Shown here: piece after piece, positions 11,361 through 21,640 of the stretch | Position numbering within the stretch: position 1 is the stretch's first letter | Layout of the letters: each line of letters starts with the position of its first letter | Origin: Romanomermis culicivorax | Taxonomy: Eukaryota > Nematoda > Enoplea > Mermithida > Mermithidae | Length of the DNA: 64,000 bases | Reading direction: 5' to 3' | NCBI GenBank assembly: GCA_963922205.1 | Contig: CAWUHX010000389.1 | Span: 1 to 64,000, forward strand | The notes under the pieces: generated by a model | What the model saw: only the letters and a program-made list of their open reading frames with translations | Told to the model about the DNA's origin: nothing | The model's database searches: none | Program-made: the position numbers and the translations under genes

Positions 11361-11460
11361 TCAATTTTTCTATTTGAATCAAACACCAAAAACAAGTTTT
11401 CAGCTATCAATCAATTTTTCTATTTGAATCAAACACCAAAAACAAGTTTTCAGCTATCAA
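11361..11460. repeat. Perfect 50-bp tandem duplication
   Basis: 11361-11410 and 11411-11460 are identical. The unit begins TCAATTTTTCTATTTGAATC and ends CAGCTATCAA. The perfect identity within otherwise diverged repeat DNA indicates a recent slippage event or an assembly duplication. Confidence 0.9.
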
Positions 11461-11923
11461 TCCCACTAAATGAATGGAGGAAGTTGAGAGTTTCTATTCA
11501 TAGATCAGTCATTGACAGTCTCGAAGTTCGTTGCGATAATACAAATATGCTATTCGGCAGAGGTTCCCGAAAATTTAGGTGGGGGTAAAGTCGTAAATTG
11601 TAAGGGTCGTATACTTGGCATACACCCAGCGCCGCGCTGTGACCTTTTTTTGCCTCTACTTCATTGCGGTGGGGGTGGTCTGAGTACTTTCACCACAAAA
11701 AAATTCTCACTTACAAAAATGAATAATGCCCCTGATTTACACTTTTACAGTCAAAAACCTCTACTATTTCGACCCCATTTTCCATCTCCCAATCATGCAG
11801 CATGGATGTTACTAATTGTACGCAGAGAATGGTCAGACTTTCAAGATTGTCGTGCCAACTGATTCCTGCACATTTCAAGAATCGGGCACAACATACTTTT
11901 GGAAACATTATTTAGACCAGCAT

Positions 11924-12180
11924 CATCAGGAGTATGAGCACATTCTATCACTAGTAAGGGTTGTAACACTGCTTCTAATTGAAAGTGCTGATGCCGAATG
12001 TGGCTTTAGTATTATTAATCATATTTGATTATGGATCACAAGTTTGAAACCAGGTACCACTCCTGCACTCATGTCCATCCACGTCAGCAGACCTCGGATG
12101 TCTCAACTCATAGCAGGAAAGTATGCCACAGCTTGGGTCGAGAAATATAACCATATGCACACAGAAGACCCAACGCAGAA
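11924..12180 (+). pseudogene. hAT-type transposase C-terminal fragment (ZNF862-like)
   Basis: The frame from 11924 reads YEHILSLVRVVTLLLIE then SADAECGFSIINHI, stops, and the frame from 12044 continues LKPGTTPALMSIHVSRPRM. This matches in style the dimerisation region of hAT transposases and of the domesticated ZNF862-type proteins (SAE-RGFS-N-IK...L...LM-I). At least one stop and a frame break separate the halves, and no ends or target duplication were found. It is a dead fragment. Confidence 0.65.
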
Positions 12181-12277
12181 GCAGGAAAAAGGAAAGGAGA
12201 GGATGAAGAGGAAGAACTTTAAGAACATAATGTTTTTCTTACCTAGGGCGATTTTTTGATAAATCCCATATTTATAT

Positions 12278-12493
12278 CATACCTGTAAGACCTCCGACCA
12301 GTTGGGGGGGGGGGGGGGGGTAAATCCGAAATTTTGGGGGGGGGGGGAGGAAAAAGTCGAAATTTTTCCCAAAAAAGGCCAAAAAACATACACTTTTTTG
12401 AAAATTTTTTCCAAACTGGGGGTGGGGGAAATGATTTTGTGTACAGGGTTGGCCGATTTGGGGGGCCCCCCCAACCCCCCCCAAGTACAGCAT
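12278..12493 (-). mobile_element. MITE family A, copy 3 (inverted)
   Basis: It starts CATACCTGTAAGACCTCCGA and ends near TACAGCAT, the mutated complement of the usual end. It holds the same core as the other copies, read on the minus strand, with an 18-base run of G and matching C runs. Confidence 0.75.
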
Positions 12494-12957
12494 TATTTGA
12501 TCTCCCAATTATATATAAAATGATTTTCTACAAGTAGTATGTGCTGATATCCTTTCGTAAAAATCGCTATATGGGACAGAAGTTGCACACTTTCCCATTA
12601 TTATCTGCTCTGTAAATGTGTCAAAAAGACCAGTGAATAATTCCTCCCAAGCACACATTGTGCAATTTTTCTCGAATTACTATACCCTACTGAGATAGGA
12701 TGAGGTCTACCAAATTTTTTTGTTATAGTGAGCTGTTTTTATCAGGGTAGTAAATGAATTTCCGAGTCTAAGACCGAGGTAATACCCGCCATGGGGTGCT
12801 CTGCTATTCGGATAGAATCCACTCGTGTTCGAGGCAAATAAAAGTAGTCAATATTATACTAATTGACTCGGCTTGAAGCGCCGAAAAAATTTTGTGTTGT
12901 CAACCCCTAAAATGTCAGAAAGTCAAAACAATTTAGTCTTTGACCGGTCGAAAATTC

Positions 12958-12973
12958 TGTGCCAATTGGCACA
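12958..12973. repeat. Perfect palindrome TGTGCCAATTGGCACA
   Basis: This 16-base perfect dyad lies in the repeat tract. Variants of the same dyad occur near 8885, 9585, 9675, 13825 and 16747, and half-sites (GGCACAAAAA) are very common from 6.4 to 17 kb. See the finding. Confidence 0.6.
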
Positions 12974-13142
12974 AACGGTCAAAGTTTTTTGTGCCATTCC
13001 AAATTTTTTTGTTTCAAAAACAATGTTTTGACACAAAAAGCACTGAACACGCCCAATCATCATCAGCGTTTGTTTAGTGCATGCCATGCCACGCCATTGG
13101 CACACAAAAAAATTTTCGATGGCAAATAATTTTGAGCGTTTG

Positions 13143-13676
13143 CAGTGATCGTACGGGGGCAGAATTCCGTCCCCGGTCGGGGTCGGGGTTGACAAACCCT
13201 GGTTTTCGGGGTCGGGGTTGAAAAAACCTGAAATTAGGTATTAAGAGATGAAAATAATCATGAATAACTATTTAATCGTTTCAAAAATAACTTGAGAGTT
13301 TCATCAAAAATTTATTCATTTTTATTCAATTCAAAAGTATTCCTCAACTCAATCAATACTAATTGTTGTCATCAGTGTTTTGCTGTCGGGCAATCGATTG
13401 AGCCTTCTCGTATTCTTCAATCGTCTTTTCCAAACTGTACCCGACAGCACGTTGGTTATAAAACAACCAAATGAGCTTTTCGGCAAAGCAACAACGTTTT
13501 TAAATTTTTTTTTCTTTTCGGCATTTTTCAGCAAAGCGACGACGTTTTTTAAATTTTTTGTTCAATAATTTTTTGAATACCTAACTTGAAAAAAACAACC
13601 CCCACTCCTAAAATTTAGCCCCGGGTCGGGGTTTTACCCGGGGTTTTTCAGGGTCGGGGTCCCCGTACGATCACTG
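13143..13676. mobile_element. hAT-like MITE with perfect ends and target duplication
   Basis: It starts CAGTGATCGTACGGGG and ends with its exact reverse complement. It is flanked on both sides by AGCGTTTG (13135-13142 and 13677-13684), an exact 8-bp duplication. The ends carry repeated GGTCGGGGTCGGGGTT units in mirror orientation; the centre is AT-rich with no conserved frame. An 8-bp duplication with CAG-type ends is the signature of the hAT superfamily. Confidence 0.9.
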
Positions 13677-14183
13677 AGCGTTTGTGTCAATTGGCTCAAA
13701 CTTTTTAGAGATCGAATACTAAATTTTCTTGGTTTTCAAGCATTTTAGGGGCTGAAAAGGCAAAATTTTCTCGGCGCTTCGTTCGCACCGTGAGGCATTG
13801 TTTTTTTGTGCGCGAACATTTGTGCTAATTGGCACAAAGGACAAAAAAAATTGTGCCAACGGCACAAAAAAATTTTTCACCCTAAAAACATAAATATTAA
13901 CTATATTTTATTTGGCTGGAACGCGAGCGAATTTTATTAGAATTAGTTCATTTGTAATCGCAACAGACTTTGAGATTGTCAATGACTACTGGTGAATGAA
14001 AAGAAAATGTTAACTTCCTCTATTCATTCAGTGGTGGTACTGGGATTTGAGATACGAAATTTTTCTTTTTGGTGTTCTAACAGAAAAATTGACATTGTTA
14101 GCTTAATTTTTCAGCCAAAAGTTTACGCGACGTGACTTTCGACTTGGTTTCTTCAGGAGAAAGCAATTATAGGCGTCCTTTAT

Positions 14184-14440
14184 CATGCCTGTAAGAGGTC
14201 CGATCAGTTGGAGCGAGAAGGGTAAACCCAACATTTTGAGGCTGAGGTCCCAAAATTTTGAGCCCCAAAATGTTGGGGTGAGGGTCTCAAAATTTCCAAA
14301 ATTTTTTTTGGGGAGGGGGGTCGAAAAAGCCCCAAAAAGCCGAAAAAATTTCGAAAATTTTCCCAAAAAAGGCCAATAAAAGCCACTTTTTCCCCAAGTT
14401 TTTTCCGAGTTCGGGAGGTGGTTGAAAGGAATGCAACGGG
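14184..14440 (-). mobile_element. MITE family A, diverged copy 4
   Basis: It starts CATGCCTGTAAGAGGTCCGA and keeps the GGGTAAACCC, GGTCGAAAAA, AAATTTCGAAAATTTTCCC and AAAAAAGGCCA blocks. It also has its own internal inverted repeat (CCCCAAAATG near 14270 and its complement near 14230). The far end is not clear. The long minus-strand open frame across it is partly element sequence and partly the transposase remnant next door. Confidence 0.5.
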
Positions 14441-14454
14441 TACCCGAACAATAA

Positions 14455-14990
14455 TTTTTTAGCAGTTCACCCTTCATTCTGTTTTGACTTGGTTCATAAA
14501 TTAGACATGCATGGCTACACAATCTTTCTGAGGGCAATGATGTGCGTGGTGATGCAAAATATCTTCTTACAACACGCACCAAAATCGTCAAGTTTATTTT
14601 TGTTTAATGGCCACCAATCCAAAGGGTCTTCATGAATCTCAAGTCGTTTCTTCTTTTCATAATTTTCAATTTCCTGAAAAAGCTAAAGTATATATGATTG
14701 AGGAAGCATGTTCAAGATTACCATATTTAGCATGAGTGTACTGGCCTGTTGAGTATTTTCTTCTGAACTGCTATCTGATTCACCAGCAAAGTCTTCCATA
14801 CTCAAGCCTGCAGAAGTTGTAGATGATTTTGTTTAGTTTTAGTTTCTTCATTGGGTGAAGTTCTTTATCTATTGCACTTTGTTCAACGTATTTTTCAATG
14901 AAACTGGTCGCCAGTGTTACTGTTGAAATTTTGGAAAAAAATTTATTCTTGTAACATGGATATGTTGCGACAATGTGCATTCTGAAATGA
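14455..14990 (-). pseudogene. hAT transposase C-terminal region, broken
   Basis: Reading leftwards: a segment with YPCYKNKFFSKI and a helical stretch ending HPMKKLKLNK (about 14985-14835); an acidic Ser-rich linker LSMEDFAGESDSSSEE (about 14800); EIENYEKKKRLEIHEDPLDWWPLNK (about 14680-14605), which holds the DPL-WW signature; then, after a frame change, VVRRYFASPRTSLPSERL and CLIYEPSQNRM (about 14590-14460). The order and motifs are those of the RNase H end and dimerisation domain of hAT transposases. The frame changes, and a possible intron between 14740 and 14690, show that it no longer encodes one clean protein in this form. The N-terminal part is missing; a retrotransposon fragment adjoins at 15.0 kb. 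Confidence 0.75.
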
Positions 14991-15039
14991 CATAGCTCTT
15001 TTAAACTTGTGCTCAGTTATCCAATCTACTCATTCTGTT

Positions 15040-15552
15040 CTACGTTCCCAAATCGTTTCTCCATACCTTCACTAATCGTATCTACAAAAACATAACCCAT
15101 ATCTAAGTATGCGTACTGCAATGCAGTAATACAAGAAATAAATTCTTACTGACTAATGCATACAAAACGTACGTCAGACCTATTCTAGAATACAATGCAA
15201 CTACTATTTGGTCACCCCACTCAACCAAGAACATCAGAGCCATTGAAAAAGTACAGAAATACTTCACAAAAAGGGTGCTCAACTTTCCTGATGTTTCTTG
15301 TTATGATCGTTTGACTATATTAAAGTTAGAGACACTTGAAAGTAGAAGACGTTTGAATGATTTGGTTATGTTATATAAGATAATACACCATGAAGTATAC
15401 ATAAAATTGAGCGATTTTTTGCATCATTACATATTCTCAGACCCGGTCCAGCCACAATTTGAAGTGTAAAACCGATATTCCCGAAGACTGATCTTAAGAA
15501 ATACTTTTTTACGAATAGAGTTATTCCCATCTGGAATAACCTTCCGGAATAG
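15040..15552 (+). pseudogene. Non-LTR retrotransposon reverse-transcriptase tail, truncated
   Basis: From about 15155 the frame reads NAYKTYVRPILEYNATTIWSP, then a stretch with IEKVQKYFTKRV, then LKLETLESRRRLNDLVMLYKI; after a frame break it ends with NRVIPIWNNLP just before a stop at about 15550. This is the well-known C-terminal end of the ORF2 proteins of jockey/CR1-type LINEs in animals (YKTYVRPILEY-S-W-P, IE-VQ--FTK, L-L--LE-RR---DL---YKI). The catalytic palm domain and the endonuclease are absent, consistent with 5' truncation. There is no obvious poly-A tail. Confidence 0.85.
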
Positions 15553-18500
15553 ATCATTGCATCTTGAAATGGTAAAATTTTTCACTCTAAATTAGATAAT
15601 TCAATTTTGGTCAACTGTAAGAGGTACTTATATGCTTTTTTGACCAAGCACATCATATTCGTTAATATACTGCATATTTAATCCGTATTTAATTAACTTA
15701 TTTGTTCATTTTTATTATATCCTCCTAAAATTGTTTAATGCCGTTGCGGATAAAATCATCATTAGATTTCTTTTCGAATCGTATATAAACCGTTTTCTCG
15801 ATCAGTTTACTGCCGTGGTTGGATGAAATAGGGTTGGCCCGATTTTTGTGCAAATTAGTGCGGTGAAAGTACCCCTACTTTCTTAAGTTATGTTTTTATC
15901 AAACTTTCGGCATGAAACTTTTTAAAAGTTTTCAGTAAGTAGTAAGTACTCATTGACTCGGCATCAAGCGTCGAATAAATTTCACGTTCTCAGCCTTTAA
16001 AATCACTTTTGGCACAAAAAACACTTCACCGAGGCAATGAGTAAGGTATTACCTGATATATTTATTCCTTTCAAACGCGAGCGAATTCTCTTCCAATAGT
16101 ACACTGGTATCATCGCAACAAACAAACAGGATTGAATGATAGAGGAATAGAAATTTTTAATTTCCTCTGTTCATGCAGCAGGATAGGGAAGTGAAATTCG
16201 TATTTTTGATATCCGGTTGAAGTAGAAAACTTGACCATTGTTGGCTCAATTTTTCTACTAAAAATCTACGCAACTTCGACTTGGTTTTAATTAGGATAAA
16301 GCAAGTATAGACAACCTTGACATCATTGTTAGAAAGAAAGTCGTTGTTGAAAATTAAAGAAAAATATGAACTTCCTGTTAGAATTCTCGCAGCATCATTC
16401 CATTTCGTTTTGAATTGTAAAGCGTCTTCTCGAAAGGTTTTCATAATCGCACTGGCGGGGTAGATAAAAATAGGGTAGGCACGATTTTTGTCTAAGTTAG
16501 GGCGAAATTTACTTATGTTCTTATCAACCTTTTGGCATAAAACTTTCTCGTAGTTCTGATTATTATTTTTCTTGGGAGAAAAGATTTTTTGTGTCATTCG
16601 CACAAACCTTTTTGGCGTTTTGCCGCGAAAATGATCGTACACAAAAAAACTTTGCGCTCAATCATTATTTTATTTGCAGTGTCTTTTTGTGTTAAAAAAT
16701 GGTTTCTGGCACAAAAAAATTTGGAAGCACAAAATTTTTTCAGTGTTTATGCCAATTGGCACAAACTTCTTGAGTGTCTGAAGATTAAATCGTCTTGATT
16801 TTCAGACATACATTTTAAGGGCCGAAATTACTGTTTTTTTTCTCGAAGATTTTTTTCACGTGAGAATCAAATCTTTTTCATTATTTTCCAAAAAATTTCC
16901 ATGTTTTTAAAAACGTTTTTAATGATCACTTGCAAAAATGAAGAAAAAACAGAAAAAAATTGCAGTCATGTCAGTCACGTTGTGTTGATGAACAATACCA
17001 TTGGTGTTCTACAACAGTTGGAAGCATATTAACGATACATTCCTCACGAATTTATCTGCTACTGATATTTCCGTGATTCTTATCGAATTTTAATTATTTC
17101 GTAACAGTATAGTAGGGGTTTTCTATTCTAAAACACTGGAAAATGAATGTTCGCAAAATATATTCTTGATATGGAAGCTCTAAATTTAGTCGTAGAATGA
17201 CGTTTTCATCGTTTTTCAATGCAGGCTGCGAAATTTCACGTTTCAAAACGTTTGGAAAACTCCAAACGAAGCGAGAGAAAAAATGATAAATTAATTGATT
17301 AAAAATCTCGATTATCAGCAGAATATTGACTCTCAACTAGTAAAAAAGAGATGGAGTATTCAACTGATAGAAACTGTTGAAGGTTGATTATAGTAAATCG
17401 ATGTAGATTATGCTAACGGCCGCGCCTGATAGAAAAAATGAATGTTATATTCATGACCGGCTCAAAGCGCCGAAAAAATTTGAGATTCTGATCTTCTGAA
17501 GTTCACCAAGATGCATCTTTTCGGTTTTGAACTTCGAAAAAAATTTTTCACGGCGGGAACCATGCCCAAAATTTTTTCCTTATTTCCAAATTTTCCTCAA
17601 AAGACCCCATTTGAGGAAAAACGGTGGTTGAAAATACAAAATTTTCTCGGTTCTTCGCGCTATCTACGAGTATAATAGTAACTACATTTATTTGCCTCGA
17701 ACGCGACCGAATTCTATTCTAATAGTATATTTGTATTATCGCAGACTGTCAATGACTGATGAATGAATAGAAATTCTTAATTTCACCTGTTCATTCAGTG
17801 CACTGTTTCTTTTTTTCGCCAAATCGGTGTTTTTGGCGAAAAAACGTGTTAATGCGAAAAAATTTTGTGCTCTTTCGCCAAATGTCACAAAATTTTTTGG
17901 GGACTTGAGGTCGGAAAGATGCATTGCATTTGATGCATTATAAAAAGATTTTGAAAGTTCCCGCTTGTTGAGGACTCCAAATTTTCGGTTCCTGGCCTGA
18001 TTATTGTCTGGAATAAATACATCCAAAAAATTTTCTCGTTCTTCGCGCCGGAATTAACGATATGCAAATCCAATAAAGGTAATATAATCACAAAAAATAT
18101 GTCCGACAGAACCTTTTTTAAATCGGCTATTTTCATGCATTATGTAGATTATGCGAAAAACATATTTGTTAATGTTTTATGATTATCTGACGATATTAGA
18201 ACTATAAAAATCTAATTTTTTCTAATCTTTTGTAAATTACCGGCTTCTAACGAAATAAGGATGTTTCAACAATCTTTAGAAAGCATAAATAAAGAAGCAG
18301 CTGTGGACATTTTTGTGTAGTAAAAAAGGTCCCGGGGAAACAAATTTTGACCCTTTTCGCTAAATGACGAAAGGGTCCGTCCGAAAAAACCATTGATTCA
18401 GTGAGATTGGGAACTTAAATGCTAATTTTTGGTGTTTGATTCAAACAGAATAATCACAATATTTGGCGTAATTTTTTGATCAAAAATTTTCAAAACTTTT

Positions 18501-18831
18501 GACTCGGGTTTCTTCAGGAGAAAGATAATATAGACATTTCCAATTTAATCTTTACATCGTTGTTAGAAAGAAAGTCGTAGCCGAAAATTGAAGGAAAATA
18601 TAAAATTCCTGACCAATTCTATCGAAATATTTGAATTCTCGCAGCATTAGATTTCTTTCCGAATCGTATAAACCTTTTTTGGACCAGTTTTCCTTATCGA
18701 ACTGATGTGGTTAGATAAAAATAGGGTAGGCACGATTTTTATGCAGATTAGTGCGGTAAAAGTATCTTTAATAATACTTCTATTAAAGTTTTGGCATAAA
18801 TTTTGTAAAGGTTTTCAGTGTGTTTTTAGTA
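15553..18831. repeat. Repeat-filled stretch without genes
   Basis: Two successive copies of one repeat sequence run through this tract: the order CGAACGCGA..GAATTCT..., TGTCAATGACTGATGAATG, TTTCAGGAGAAAG, GAAAGTCGT, then GTTAGATAAAAATAGGGTAGG recurs in 15780-16600 and 17690-18830, and partly in 13920-14170. 16960-17475 is a separate block, annotated below. A minus-strand open frame at 16157-16642 lies wholly within the repeat and shows no known domain. Confidence 0.55.
16960..17475 (+). repeat. Dispersed repeat block with GGCCGCGCCT, copy 1
   Basis: It runs from TGTCAGTCACGTTGTGTTGA through ATATTAACGATACATT, AAAACACTGGAAAATGAATG, CTCTAAATTTAG and AGCGAGAGAAAAA to TATGCTAACGGCCGCGCCTG and the hairpin CCGGCTCAAAGCGCCG. 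The same order is found at 30345-30945 and 59680-60890, the latter with a family B MITE inserted. Confidence 0.75.
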
Positions 18832-18959
18832 GGACTGTTTCGAGATCAAATTTTTGGAGAAGTCGAGACCGAGATTGAGATCGAGAATGGAACACCAGTA
18901 TGTTCGAGATCGAGATGTAAATTTTATTTTATTCGAGATCGAGATTTTCTACGATTCTT

Positions 18960-19110
18960 TTCTATACAATTTTTTTACAATTTTTTTCTTTTCTATATAC
19001 AATTTTCTTTTCTATATACAATTTTCTTTTCTATATACAATTTTTTTACAATTTTTTTCTTTGCTATATACAATTTTGTTTTCTATATAAAATTTTTTTT
19101 ACAATTTTTT
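18960..19110. repeat. Tandem array of TTTTCTATATACAATTT units
   Basis: Seven or more units of 17-22 bases of the form TTTTCTATATACAATTTTC follow each other, with a spacer variant TTTACAATTTTTTTC. The array is pyrimidine-rich and its conceptual translation is a Phe/Tyr/Ile run without meaning. Confidence 0.85.
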
Positions 19111-19499
19111 TCGCCCAGAGAGGTTTTCCAGGCCTAATTTCAATTTACGTGATGCACAACATCGTCAAGCTCCCAGAAATCCACATTTTATCAATTTTTA
19201 GTTAGCCACCAAACGACTAAAAAATTCCTCAATTATTTCTCAAATGCAGAAAAACTATGTTAACGAACGTATAAATTTTTTAAGGACTGCGTAATCGACA
19301 TAAACTTTGGTTTTCATCGAATTATTCAAATTCTTTAAGAAAACAGTGCAAGATAAAACATCTAATCTATAATATGTTGATGTTTGAAAGCGATAAACAT
19401 ATGCTAGGACGACATTTTCTGACCATGCACTAGACATGATAGCAAAAAATATAAATCATTTGATCATTGAAAATTTTATGCAATTATGCATGCACTTTA

Positions 19500-19770
19500 G
19501 CGCAAACTCTCATGAACTTGGCTGGAAAGATATGACTAAGAATAGTAGAAATTTCCAAAAACTACTTCCATAAAGCTTTTAAATTGATTTAATGTTAGGA
19601 AGGAAATAATCACTACAAAAAGCTTAGAGACTTGAAGTATTGATCTTTCTCAAAAATTGCGTCAAGGAAAAAATGCGAATTTTTAGCATGATGAAAACTA
19701 TTATAGATTGAGTGATAAATGAAGGCATACATACTTAAAGCTGCGCCTAAGTTAGGAAATGCATAATAAT
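19500..19770 (+). repeat. Dispersed repeat block, copy 2
   Basis: It matches the block at 4437-4790 in order and strand (CATAAAGCTTTTAAATTGATTT, AGCTTAGAGACTTGAAG, TATTGATCTTTCTCAAAA, GCATAATAATGATAATT). It is nested inside the element at 18832-20423. A partial third copy lies at 20060-20230. Confidence 0.6.
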
Positions 19771-20520
19771 GATAATTAAAATAATGGCACTTGTCCACTT
19801 TGGTCCACTGTTTTTTTTCCATGAATATTTTCCCACAAATGTGGAAAGAGATCAAATTTTACATAAATCCTTAAAAATCTTAAAATCCTCGTTTTTTCGC
19901 TTGAAAAGGCTCACAGACGCTTTATTTAAGTGTTTTTGAGCTTTTTAAAGCATTCTGATTATCATTCTGATCATATATTTCAAAAATTAGATTTAAATTT
20001 TGTGTTCATAAATCGTAATTTCTAGAAATTTATCATTCGAAAAATTTTAAACCATTTATTTGTTCGTAACCTTTCATAAATTTGACCGAAAAGCAATGAG
20101 TCAGAAGCGTAGGACTTTTCCAAAAATACTTCTATGAAGCTTTTGAATTGAATTTACATTAAAAAAAGAACAAACGCTTCAAAAAGTTGAGAAAGTTGAC
20201 GTGTTGACCTTTGTCAAAAAATCTAAAAAAAAATTAAAATTAATACGTCTTATTATTTTCTAAATTATGTAACAAATCTCGAATAATATCTCGGATAAAA
20301 TCTTAAAAAATACCGAGATCGAGCGAGATCGAGATCCGCAGAAATCGAATATCCGAGATCGAGATCGAGATGTGAAAAATGCCGAGATTTGTCCAGATCG
20401 AGATCGAGATCTCGGAACAGCCCTTTTTAGGGAGAATTTTTTTAATGTTCGGGTTGAAAAATATGCGAATTTTTTCAATCAGCTAATCAGCTAAGAACAA
20501 AATGTATAAATAATAGGCTT

Positions 20521-20536
20521 CCGGCGCGAAGCGCCG
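20521..20536. repeat. GC hairpin CCGGCGCGAAGCGCCG
   Basis: This copy of the dispersed hairpin is followed by AAATTTTTTTTTGA, as at the other sites. It lies about 100 bases to the right of the end of the element at 18832-20423. Confidence 0.7.
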
Positions 20537-21640
20537 AAATTTTTTTTTGATTTTCGATATTTTAGAATGTTGCAAAATGAATCTTTTCAACATTCGTTTC
20601 CTGAATATGTGTTCTAATTTTGCAGCCGGTTCAATCATTTTTCATAGTCGGACACAACATGCAAAAAAACATAAAAGCATGCGACTAAAATTTAAAAATC
20701 AGATAAACAACCAAAAATTTGGATTTTTAATCCAGCAAGAATATCTGTTACTAATGAAAACTGATAATGTTTCAATCATATGCCGAATGCAAAAAATTAT
20801 GTTCCGTATGCACAAAATTCAAAAATTTTTCAAGATCACAGAAATTTTGTGAGAAAATTGAAAAAAGAGTTTCGTCAAATACTGGAACGCAATGTCAGAG
20901 ATAAACTGATTAAACCACAATATGAGACGTTATCATATACATGCACAGCGTGGAAATTCTGCTAGGGTCAGCCGGGACAGAGGGTGGGTAGAATCTGCGG
21001 GGGATCAGCAAGAATCGGTTGAGGGTCAATCAGAATCTGCTGGGGGAGCAAACTCCACCACCATGTGCATTTATTGATAACAAGTATTGAATGCTGACTA
21101 TCTAGTTAATGAAGTAGACATGAATACGGTCGCACCTTATCTGGATTATTGCAAACAATGATCAGAATAATCATTACCGGTGTGACGCGCCTTAGAATTT
21201 TGAGATTTTGACCTTATAATATGCATTATCAATTTTTGCATCAGAACATTCAGAAAAGTTTAATTACAACTTCCCACTTACCGGACGGATATTGGCCCCA
21301 AGAGCGACACCTTATATACATAACGAATATAGTGCTTATTCAGTTAGCACCTAGTCTACCCCGCCCATTGGTGCTCCTGTAGTTGCCAGACAATTTCATG
21401 CTGAGTGTGTACAAATAAATTGTAGTTGTGTGGTGAAGCCGCGATTTTCTCGCACCTTAGAGTCTGTTCTCAGCTCTCGGCGTAGGGTGGTTGTAGGCTG
21501 GTTAACCAGCATTATCCTGTTTTTATCCTCTCTCTTTTTTCCGCACTTCAGGCCTTTTATTGAACTATTTGATATATTATTCCAGGAAGAGCGCACTAAT
21601 ATTAATAATTTAGACCTTTCATTTTATTCCTCGTTACATA
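20537..21640. other. Region upstream of the DNAJA gene
   Basis: 20950-21060 holds an imperfect repeat of GGGTCAGC-GAATCTGC type. From 21360 the DNA becomes GC-richer and non-repetitive, which fits a promoter and 5' leader. I looked here for the expected J-domain exon with an HPD codon triplet and saw none. No TATA box is convincing. Confidence 0.4.

Larger units (their letters stand above)
18832..20423. mobile_element. hAT-like element with GAGATC subterminal repeats
   Basis: It starts GGACTGTTTCGAGATC and ends in the complement of GGGCTGTTCCGAGATC. The flanks TTTTTAGTA and TTTTTAGGG suggest an imperfect target duplication of about 8-9 bp. GAGATCGAGATC runs lie near both ends (18850-18950 and 20310-20415). 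The inside contains a tandem array and older repeat blocks but no transposase, so it is non-autonomous. Confidence 0.6.

Noticed and set aside
14103..14591. 162-residue minus-strand open frame taken as one protein
   Set aside because: Its first third is the tail of a hAT transposase and the rest runs through an inverted family A MITE. It is a chance fusion of frames.
16157..16642. 161-residue minus-strand open frame
   Set aside because: It lies entirely in dispersed repeat sequence that also occurs at 18.4-18.8 kb without the frame being kept. No known motif.
18820..19137. Phe/Tyr-rich open frames
   Set aside because: They are produced by the tandem TTTTCTATATACAATTT array.
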